The notes under the pieces are model-generated. The model had not been told where the DNA came from. It worked only from the letters and a program-made list of their open reading frames with translations, and made no database searches. Positions 54,450-64,000 of a stretch of 64,000 nt of DNA are shown piece by piece (position 1 is the first letter of the stretch; every line of letters begins with the position of its first letter). A program made the position numbers and the translations under genes. The DNA is from Crossaster papposus (lineage: Eukaryota; Echinodermata; Asteroidea; Velatida; Solasteridae): positions 992,001 to 1,056,000 of the forward strand of contig JBAIAA010000398.1 in the NCBI GenBank assembly GCA_037893245.1, written 5' to 3'.

Positions 54450-54843
54450 GCGAATTGTTTTTTCACCGTAGGTGGGTGAGTCAAACTTCATGAATTATTC
54501 AGTAGTTGTATTGATCACTGTACAACACTTAGGTTCTAGGTCTCTTTTCCCCTTTAAATTACAAATTATCCAAAGATTTCAATTTGACTAGAAAAAAAGT
54601 GACCTACAGCAGGATTCGAACCAGGGATCTTAAATTCATAGCCCATCCCACTATCCACTACACTACGTATAGCAGTTCGACAACAGCTGTTCTTTAAAGC
54701 GATTTTAACTTGTTAACTATAACAACAATGCTGTGACGTCATGTTTTATTCTGATGAATAAACATAACTTCTTATCCAAACTACTGAATAATTCAAAAAG
54801 TTTGACTCGCCCACCTGTACCGTACCTACGGAAAAAAATTCGC
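54450..54843 (-). mobile_element. tRNA-like TIR element, full copy
   Basis: The 9-bp TSD CCCCGGCTA lies at 54441-54449 and 54844-54852. The inner tRNA-like region on the minus strand (about 54604-54672) keeps ACGTAGTGTAGTGGATAGTG and GGTTCGAATCC. The 12447-12838 copy shares the interior, but its outer TIRs differ in sequence near the ends. Confidence 0.82.
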
Positions 54844-54852
54844 CCCCGGCTA

Positions 54853-55222
54853 GGCTCCGTGCAACTGACCTCTAGTGGCCGTTAAATCCAAGATTTGCAT
54901 CCCATGTGTTTTTTGTTGTCAAATTCTAATGTCGCGAAGCCTCCGAGGAAAGTTGATTTCCGAAGTGAATGTTTTCTCTAAATTTTCGCTGTACTAAGTA
55001 CAACTCAGTAGTAGGTAAGTTAAACCCCGCCACTCACTTCATATTTGAATACTAGGGTAAACACCCAAACAAATCTGCAAATAAACCTGGCCGACATTCT
55101 GACAAACAAACCTGATACTGAATGTGCGCAAACCTATGGAGCCGAGTACCAGTTTTTTATCGATCGGTTGATTTCAACAGGTGGCGCCCTGTGCTACGGC
55201 GTACTTAGTAAAGAAAGGGAGC
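54853..55222 (+). other. Open frame of unknown origin
   Basis: A plus-strand frame without ATG runs from about 55045 and includes LADILTNKPDTECAQTYGAE. It continues into the SAP-like fragment in a different frame. I do not recognise it; TACTAG at 55050-55055 could be an acceptor. Confidence 0.3.
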
Positions 55223-55530
55223 ATCGCACGCACGGCGAACCACTCGACAATATGTCGTCAAAAAAATTCCTCAATCTAAAAAGAAGACCAACTCTCATCG
55301 TATTTGAGGGCCAGAGGTGTTGTAGTAAATGATGAAAAGCACAAAGAGCTTGCCGAGAAGGCATACCGGGCCGAAAAGCTTGGTTTAGTTACAAAACAGC
55401 TCCCTTTGTCTCCCCATCATGCTTTGCGCTACGTCTTTGGGATTGCGATCAGCAACCTTATATATGCTTTTATATTGTATTTTGAGAATAATTGTGGAAA
55501 TCTTTTCACACATTGTTGCACTAGTAATTA
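55223..55530 (+). pseudogene. SAP-like coding fragment, inverted copy
   Basis: From GGCGAACCACTCGA onward it matches the minus-strand frame at 9470-9960 in reverse orientation. One A is missing in the run before AAGAAGACC (A5 instead of A6), which shifts the frame before RARGVVVNDEKHKELAEKAY. Beyond the homologous part there is an AATAAA at about 55537. The fragment points into array B just as its relatives point into array A. Confidence 0.55.
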
Positions 55531-55692
55531 AATTTAATAAAGCCTAGCATTTAGCCAATTTGATGTCGAACGTTAGACTGAACAATGTATTTTTAAGGTC
55601 GAACAAAACAAAACACGTGGGTTTGTTATTCAAAATTCGGTCTCAGAATTCATTGCTCACAACTGAGCCAACTCGACCGTAGGTCCGATAAA

Positions 55693-58600
55693 TGGAAAGA
55701 CACGCCGACCGTTGAGACACGCCGACCGTTGAGACACGCCGACCGTTGAGACACGCCGACCGTTGAGACACGCCGACCGTTGAGACACGCCGACCGTTGA
55801 GACACGCTTACCGTTGAGACACGCCGACCGTTGAGACAGGCCGACCGTTGAGACAGGCCGACCGTTGAGACAGGCCAACCGTTGGGACACGCCGACCATT
55901 GAGACAAGCCGACCGTTGAGACAACTCGCCGTTGAGTGGGTTGAGTGGGTTGAGTGGGTTGAGTAGGGTGGGTAGGGTGGGTAGGGTGAGTAGGTGTAGA
56001 GAAGGGTGGGAAGGGTGAGTAGGTGTAGGGGAGGGTGAGTAGGTGTAGGGAAGGGTGAGTAGGTGTAGGGAAGGGTGAGTAGGTGTAGGGAAGGGTGAGT
56101 AGGATGAGACAGGCCGACCGTTGAGACGACGCCGACCGTTGAGACACGCCGACCGTTGAGGTACGCCGACTGTTGAGACACGCCGACCGTTGAGACACGC
56201 CGACCGTTGAGACATGTGTCTCAACGGTCGACAGGTCTCGACACATCAAAGTGTCTCATTACGTCAACCCACGTCGACCCACGTCTTGACACGTCGACCC
56301 ACGTCGAGACACGCCGACCGTAGGGTGAGTAGATGTAGGGAAGGGTGGATAGGTGTAGGGAAGGGTGAGTAGGTGTAGGGAAGGGTGAGTAGGTGTAGGG
56401 AAGGGTGAGTAGGGTGAGACAGGCCGACCGTTGAGACGAAGCCGACCGTTGAGACACGCCGACCGTTGAGGTACGCCGACTGTTGAGACACGCCGACCGT
56501 TGAGACACGCCGACCGTTGAGACACGTGTCTCAACGGTCGACAGGTCTCGACACATCAAAGTGTCTCATTACGTCAACCCACGTCGACCCACGTCTTGAC
56601 ACGTCGACCCACGTCGAGACACGCCGACCGTAGGGTGAGTAGGTGTAGGGAAGGGTGGATAGGTGTAGGGAAGGGTGAGTAGGTGTAGGGAAGGGTGAGT
56701 AGGGTGAGACAGGCCGACCGTTGAGACGACGCCGACCGTTGAGACACGCCGACCGTTGAGGTACGCCGACCGTTGAGACACGCCGACCGTTGAGACACGC
56801 CGACCGTTGAGACACGTGTCTCAACGGTCGACAGGTCTCGACACATCAAAGTGTCTCATTACGTCAACCCACGTCGACCCACGTCTTGACACGTCGACCC
56901 ACGTCGAGACACGCCGACCGTAGGGTGAGTAGGTGTAGGGAAGGGTGAGTAGGTGTAGGGAAGGGTGAGTAGGTGTAGGGAAGGGTGAGTAGGTGTAGGG
57001 AAGGGTGAGTAGGTGTAGGGAAGGGTGAGTAGGTGTAGGGAAGGGTGAGTAGGTGTAGGGAAGGGTGAGTAGGGTGAGACAGGCCGACCGTTGAGACGAC
57101 GCCGACCGTTGAGACACGCCGACCGTCGAGGTACGCCGACCGTTGAGACACGCCGACCGTTGAGACACGCCGACCGTTGAGACACGTGTCTCAATTGTCG
57201 ACAGGTCTCGACACATCAAAGTGTCTCATTACGTCAACCCACGTCGACCCACGTCTTGACACGTCGACCCACGTCGAGACACGCCGACCGTAGGGTGAGT
57301 AGGTGTAGGGAAGGGTGGGTAGGTGTAGGGAAGGGTGAGTAGGTGTAGGAAAGGGTGAGTAGGTGTAGGGAAGGGTGAGTAGGTGTAGGGAAGTGTGAGT
57401 AGTGTGAGACAGGCCGACCGTTAAGACGACGCCGACCGTTGAGACACATCAAGGTCTCGACACATCAAGTAGGGTGAGTAGGTGTAGGGAAGTGTGAGTA
57501 GGGTGAGACAGGCCAACCGTTGAGACACGCCGACCGTTGAGGTACGCCGACCGTTGAGACACGCCAACCGTTGAGACACGCCGACCGTTGAGACACGCCG
57601 ACCGTTGAGACACGCCGACCGTTGAGACACGCCGACCGTTGAGACACGCCGACCGTTGTTATTCAAAATTCGGTCTCAGAATTCATTGCTCACAACTGAG
57701 CCAACTCGACCGTAGGTCCGATAAATGGAAAGACACGCCGACCGTTGAGACACGCCGACCGTTGAGACACGCTTACCGTTGAGACACGCCGACCGTTGAG
57801 ACAGGCCGACCGTTGAGACAGGCCGACCGTTGAGACAGGCCGACCGTTGAGACAGGCCGACCATTGGGACACGCCGACCATTGGGACACGCCGACCGTTG
57901 AGACAAGCCGACCGTTGAGACAAGCCGGCCGTTGAGTGGGTTGAGTGGGTTGAGTAGGGTGGGTAGGGTGAGTAGGTGTAGGGAAGGGTGGGAAGGGTGA
58001 GTAGGTGTAGGGGAGGGTGAGTAGGTGTAGGGAAGGGTGAGTAGGTGTAGGGAAGGGTGAGTAGGTGTAGGGAAGGGTGAGTAGGATGAGACAGGCCGAC
58101 CGTTGAGACGACGCCGACCGTTGAGACACGCCGACTGTTGAGGTACGTCGACCGTTGAGACACGCCGACCGTTGAGACACGTGTTTCAATGGTCGACAGG
58201 TCTCGACACATCAAAGTGTCTCTTTACGTCGACCCACGTCGACCCACGTCTTGACACGTCGACCCACTTCGAGACACGCCGACCGTAGGGTGGGTAGGTG
58301 TAGGGAAGGGTGAGTAGGTGTAGCGAAGAATGAGTAGGTGTGGGGAAGGGTGAGTAGGTGTAGGGAAGGGTGAGTAGTTGTAGGGAAGGGTGAGTAGGGT
58401 GAGGCAGGCCGACCGTTGAGACGACGCCGACCGTTGAGACACGCCGACCGTTGAGGTACGCCGACCGTTGAGACACGCCGACCGTTGAGACACGCCGACC
58501 GTTGAGACACGTGTCTCAACGGTCGACAGGTCTCGACACATCAAAGTGTCTCATTACGTCAACCCAAGTCGACCCACGTCTTGACACGTCGACCCACGTC

Positions 58601-61600
58601 GAGACACGGTGACCGTAGGTTGAGTAGGTGTAGGGAAGGGTGGATAGGTGTAGGGAAGGGTGAGTAGGTGTAGGGAAGGGTGAGTAGGTGTAGGGAAGAG
58701 TGAGTAGGTGTAGGGAAGGGTGAGTAGGGTGAGACAGGCCGACCGTTGAGACGACGCCGACCGTTGAGACACACCGACCGTTGAGGTACGCCGACCGTTG
58801 AGACACGCCGACCGTTGAGACACGCCGACCGTTGAGACACGTGTCTCAATGGTCGACAGGTCTCGACACATCAAAGTGTCTCTTTACGTCGACCCACGTC
58901 GTCCCACGTCTTGACACGTCGACCCACGTCGAGACACGCCGACCGTAGGGTGAGTAGGTGTAGGGAAGGGTGGATAGGTGTAGGGAAGGGTGAGTAGGTG
59001 TAGGGAAGGGTGAGTAGGTGTAGGGAAGGGTGAGTAGGTGTAGGGAAGGGTGAGTAGGTGTAGGGAAGGGTGAGTAGGGTGAGACAGGCCGACCGTTGAG
59101 ACGACGCTGACCGTTGAGACACGCCGACCGTTGAGGTACGCCGACCGTTGAGACACGCCGACCGTTGAGACACGCCGACCGTTGAGACACGTGTCTCAAC
59201 GGTCGACAGGTCTCGACACATCAAAGTGTCTTATTACGTCAACCCACGTCGACCCACGTCTTGACACGTCGACCCACGTCGAGACACGCCGACCGTAGGG
59301 TGAGTAGGTGTAGGGAAGGGTGGGTAGGTGTAGGGAAGGGTGAGTAGGTGTGGGAAAGGGTGAGTAGGTGTAGGGAAGGGTGAGTAGGTGTAGGGAAGTG
59401 TGAGTAGGGTGAGACGGGCCGACCGTTGAGACGACGCCGACCGTTGAGACACGCTGACCGTTGAGGTACGCCGACCGTTGAGACAGGCCGACCGTTGAGA
59501 CAGGCCGACCATTGGGACACGCCGACCATTGGGACACGCCGACCGTTGAGACAAGCCGACCGTTGAGACAAGCCGGCCGTTGAGTGGGTTGAGTGGGTTG
59601 AGTAGGGTGGGTAGGGTGAGTAGGTGTAGGGAAGGGTGGGAAGGGTGAGTAGGTGTAGGGGAGGGTGAGTAGGTGTAGGGAAGGGTGAGTAGGTGTAGGG
59701 AAGGGTGAGTAGGTGTAGGGAAGGGTGAGTAGGATGAGACAGGCCGACCGTTGAGACGACGCCGACCGTTGAGACACGCCGACTGTTGAGGTACGTCGAC
59801 CGTTGAGACACGCCGACCGTTGAGACACGCCGACCGTTGAGACACGTGTTTCAATGGTCGACAGGTCTCGACACATCAAAGTGTCTCTTTACGTCGACCC
59901 ACGTCGACCCACGTCTTGACACGTCGACCCACTTCGAGACACGCCGACCGTAGGGTGAGTAGGTGTAGGGAAGGGTGAGTAGGTGTAGCGAAGAATGAGT
60001 AGGTGTGGGGAAGGGTGAGTAGGTGTAGGGAAGGGTGAGTAGTTGTAGGGAAGGGTGAGTAGGGTGAGGCAGGCCGACCGTTGAGACGACGCCGACCGTT
60101 GAGACACGCCGACCGTTGAGGTACGCCGACCGTTGAGACACGCCGACCGTTGAGACACGCCGACCGTTGAGACACGTGTCTCAACGGTCGACAGGTCTCG
60201 ACACATCAAAGTGTCTCATTACGTCAACCCAAGTCGACCCACGTCTTGACACGTCGACCCACGTCGAGACACGGTGACCGTAGGTTGAGTAGGTGTAGGG
60301 AAGGGTGGATAGGTGTAGGGAAGGGTGAGTAGGTGTAGGGAAGGGTGAGTAGGTGTAGGGAAGAGTGAGTAGGTGTAGGGAAGGGTGAGTAGGGTGAGAC
60401 AGGCCGACCGTTAAGACGACGCCGACCGTTGAGACACACCGACCGTTGAGACACGCCGACCGTTGAGACACGCCGACCGTTGAGACACGCCGACCGTTGA
60501 GACACGTGTCTCAATGGTCGACAGGTCTCGACACATCAAAGTGTCTCTTTACGTCGACCCACGTCGACCCACGTCTTGACACGTCGACCCACGTCGAGAC
60601 ACGCCGACCGTAGGGTGAGTAGGTGTAGGGAAGGGTGGATAGGTGTAGGGAAGGGTGAGTAGGTGTAGGGAAGGGTGAGTAGGTGTAGGGAAGGGTGAGT
60701 AGGTGTAGGGAAGGGTGAGTAGGTGTAGGGAAGGGTGAGTAGGGTGAGACAGGCCGACCGTTGAGACGACGCCGACCGTTGAGACACGCCGACCGTTGAG
60801 GTACGCCGACCGTTGAGACACGCCGACCGTTGAGACACGCCGACCGTTGAGACACGTGTCTCAACGGTCGACAGGTCTCGACACATCAAAGTGTCTTATT
60901 ACGTCAACCCACGTCGACCCACGTCTTGACACGTCGACCCACGTCGAGACACGCCGACCGTAGGGTGAGTAGGTGTAGGGAAGGGTGGGTAGGTGTAGGG
61001 AAGGGTGAGTAGGTGTGGGAAAGGGTGAGTAGGTGTAGGGAAGGGTGAGTAGGTGTAGGGAAGTGTGAGTAGGGTGAGACGGGCCGACCGTTGAGACGAC
61101 GCCGACCGTTGAGACACGCTGACCGTTGAGGTACGCCGACCGTTGAGACACGCCGACCGTTGAGACACGCCGACCGTTGAGACATGTGTCTCAACGGTCG
61201 ACAGGTCTCGACACATCAAAGTGTCTCATTACGTCAACCCACGTCGACCCACGTCTTGACACGTCGACCCACGTCGAGACACGCCGACCGTAGGGTGAGT
61301 AGGTGTAGGGAAGGGTGGGTAGGTGTAGGGAAGGGTGGGTAGGTGTAGGAAAGGGTGAGTAGGTGTAGGGAAGGGTGAGTAGGTGTAGGGAAGTGTGAGT
61401 AGGGTGAGACAGGCCGACCGTTAAGACGACGCCGACTGTTGAGACACATCAAGGTCTCGACACATCAAGTAGGGTGAGTAGGTGTAGGGAAGTGTGAGTA
61501 GGGTGAGACAGGCCAACCGTTGAGACACGCCGACCGTTGAGGTACGCCGACCGTTGAGACACGCCAACCGTTGAGACACGCCGACCGTTGAGACACGCCG

Positions 61601-63920
61601 ACCGTTGTTATTCAAAATTCGGTCTCAGAATTCATTGCTCACAACTGAGCCAACTCGACCGTAGGTCCGATAAATGGAAAGACACGCCGACCGTTGAGAC
61701 ACGCCGACCGTTGAGACACGCCGACCGTTGAGACACGCCGACCGTTGAGACACGCTTACCGTTGAGACACGCCGACCGTTGAGACAGGCCGACCGTTGAG
61801 ACAGGCCGACCGTTGAGACAGGCCGACCGTTGAGACAGGCCGACCATTGGGACACGCCGACCGTTGAGACAAGCCGACCGTTGAGACAACTCGCCGTTGA
61901 GTGGGTTGAGTGGGTTGAGTAGGGTGGGTAGGGTGAGTAGGTGTAGGGAAGGGTGGGAAGGGTGAGTAGGTGTAGGGGAGGGTGAGTAGGTGTAGGGAAG
62001 GGTGAGTAGGTGTAGGGAAGGGTGAGTAGGTGTAGGGAAGGGTGAGTAGGATGAGACAGGCCGACCGTTGAGACGACGCCGACCGTTGAGACACGCCGAC
62101 TGTTGAGGTACGCCGACCGTTGAGACACGCCGACCGTTGAGACACGCCGACCGTTGAGACACGTGTTTCAATGGTCGACAGGTCTCGACACATCAAAGTG
62201 TCTCTTTACGTCGACCCACGTCGACCCACGTCTTGACACGTCGACCCACTTCGAGACACGCCGACCGTAGGGTGAGTAGGTGTAGGGAAGGGTGAGTAGG
62301 TGTAGCGAAGAATGAGTAGGTGTGGGGAAGGGTGAGTAGGTGTAGGGAAGGGTGAGTAGTTGTAGGGAAGGGTGAGTAGGGTGAGGCAGGCCGACCGTTG
62401 AGACGACGCCGACCGTTGAGACACGCCGACCGTTGAGGTACGCCGACCGTTGAGACACGCCGACCGTTGAGACACGCCGACCGTTGAGACACGTGTCTCA
62501 ACGGTCGACAGGTCTCGACACATCAAAGTGTCTCATTACGTCAACCCAAGTCGACCCACGTCTTGACACGTCGACCCACGTCGAGACACGCTGACCGTAG
62601 GTTGAGTAGGTGTAGGGAAGGGTGGATAGGTGTAGGGAAGGGTGAGTAGGTGTAGGGAAGGGTGAGTAGGTGTAGGGAAGGGTGAGTAGGTGTAGGGAAG
62701 GGTAAGTAGGGTGAGACAGGCCGACCATTGAGACGACGCCGACCGTTGAGACACGCCGACCGTTGAGGTACGCCGACCGTTGAGACACGCCGACCGTTGA
62801 GACACGCCGACCGTTGAGACACGTGTCTCAATGGTCGACAGGTCTCGACACATCAAAGTGTCTCTTTACGTCGACCCACGTCGACCCACGTCTTGACACG
62901 TCGACCCACGTCGAGACACGCCGACCGTAGGGTGAGTAGGTGTAGGGAAGGGTGGATAGGTGTAGGGAAGGGTGAGTAGGTGTAGGGAAGGGTGAGTAGG
63001 TGTAGGGAAGGGTGAGTAGGTGTAGGGAAGGGTGAGTAGGTGTAGGGAAGGGTGAGTAGGTGTAGGGAAGGGTGAGTAGGGTGAGACAGGCCGACCGTTG
63101 AGACGACGCTGACCGTTGAGACACGCCGACCGTTGAGGTACGCCGACCGTTGAGACACGCCGACCGTTGAGACACGCCGACCGTTGAGACACGTGTCTCA
63201 ACGGTCGACAGGTCTCGACACATCAAAGTGTCTTATTACGTCAACCCACGTCGACCCACGTCGAGACACGCCGACCGTAGGGTGAGTAGGTGTAGGGAAG
63301 GGTGGGTAGGTGTAGGGAAGGGTGAGTAGGTGTAGGAAAGGGTGAGTAGGTGTAGGGAAGGGTGAGTAGGTGTAGGGAAGTGTGAGTAGGGTGAGACGAC
63401 GCCGACCGTTGAGACACGCCGACCGTTGAGGTACGCCGACCGTTGAGACACGCCGACCGTTGAGACACGCCGACCGTTGAGACATGTGTCTCAACGGTCG
63501 ACAGGTCTCGACACATCAAAGTGTCTCATTACGTCAACCCACGTCGACCCACGTCTTGACACGTCGACCCACGTCGAGACACGCCGACCGTAGGGTGAGT
63601 AGGTGTAGGGAAGGGTGGGTAGGTGTAGGGAAGGGTGGGTAGGTGTAGGAAAGGGTGAGTAGGTGTAGGGTAGGGTGAGTAGGTGTAGGGAAGGGTGAGA
63701 CACGTCGACCCACGTTGAGACACGCCGACCCACGTTGAGACACGCCGACCCACGTTGAGACACGCCGACCCACGTTGAGACACGCCGACCCACGTTGAGA
63801 CACGCCGACCCACGTTGAGACACGCCAACCCACGTTGAGACACGCTGACCCACGTTGAGACACGCCGACCCACGTTGAGACAGGCCGACCGTTGAGACAC
63901 GCCGACTGTTGAGACACGTG
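55693..63920 (-). repeat. Satellite array B
   Basis: This is the reverse-orientation counterpart of array A: ACACGCCGACCGTTGAG (17 bp), AGGTGTAGGGAAGGGTGAGT (20 bp) and ACACGCCGACCCACGTTGAG (20 bp, only at 63700-63890). The CACATCAAAGTG marker occurs about 18 times, mostly 300-370 bp apart, each next to the 30-bp palindrome or a near copy (for example 56511-56540). Non-satellite segments of about 75 bp beginning TTATTCAAAATTCGGTCTCA recur at 57659 and 61611, and first appear at 55627 at the array edge, marking larger repeats of about 2.0 and 4.0 kb. Confidence 0.93.
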
Positions 63921-64000
63921 ATGATACATGAAGAGGTTTTGTTTTTGTTCGGGCGGTGCCGGGTGATCAATACGGCTGGGGTTGCCGCTGGGTGAGAGGA
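63921..64000. other. Right edge
   Basis: Unique sequence after the array. CGGGCGGTGC here and GCACCGCCCG at 27-36 are reverse complements over 10 bases, too short to mean much alone. Confidence 0.4.

Noticed and set aside
55693-63920. The same kind of long frames on the minus strand of array B
   Set aside because: Same satellite in reverse; overlapping open frames in three phases argue against coding.
1-64000. Window ends as a terminal inverted repeat (CGGGCGGTGC and its complement)
   Set aside because: Only 10 GC-rich bases match, and window ends are arbitrary.

Overview
The window looks like nuclear DNA of an animal, most likely a marine invertebrate and perhaps a non-vertebrate deuterostome such as an echinoderm. 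The evidence is GT-AG exons in long introns, non-LTR retrotransposon relics, tRNA-derived SINEs, and very many short terminal-inverted-repeat (TIR) elements with intact target-site duplications (TSDs). Nothing bacterial, phage-like or CRISPR-like is present. The clade is an inference from repeat style and could be wrong.

Layout. 0-4 kb: unique sequence, one SINE and small MITEs, plus weak candidate exons on the minus strand. 4.1-9.5 kb: satellite array A in two blocks, each followed by a minus-strand coding fragment with a SAP-like helix. 10-21 kb: intergenic or intronic DNA filled with MITEs, foldbacks and minisatellites. 21.8-42.4 kb: a minus-strand gene. Its start codon is at 42378, and exons follow at 35.1, 34.4, 33.7, 31.0, 30.0, 27.2 and 21.8 kb. 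Splice phases are compatible and the product is rich in coiled coil; I do not recognise the protein. Its introns hold a LINE relic, a 146-bp tandem array, 91-bp minisatellites, MULE-type elements and a 2.7-kb foldback. 42.9-46.2 kb: about 16 copies of a 203-bp unit in two inverted blocks, each with a 93-bp exon-like core. 46.6-51 kb: nested DNA transposons, a hAT with a BED-finger exon inside a 3.5-kb element with 9-bp TSD, itself inside a third element. 51-55 kb: a 1.5-kb direct duplication carrying two exons that match the ZnF-UBP region of USP44/USP49 deubiquitinases, with a shared in-frame stop. 55.2-63.9 kb: satellite array B, the same family as A in the opposite orientation, again abutting the SAP-like fragment.

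How it fits together. Two host loci are visible: the coiled-coil gene on the minus strand and a damaged USP44/49-like locus on the plus strand. Most other sequence is mobile or tandem. A recurring theme is that exon edges are themselves caught up in tandem duplication: the tail of the 33.6-kb exon, the head of the USP-like exon, and the 93-bp exon-like units. The other theme is symmetry: the satellite and its adjoining coding fragment occur as mirror images about 45 kb apart.
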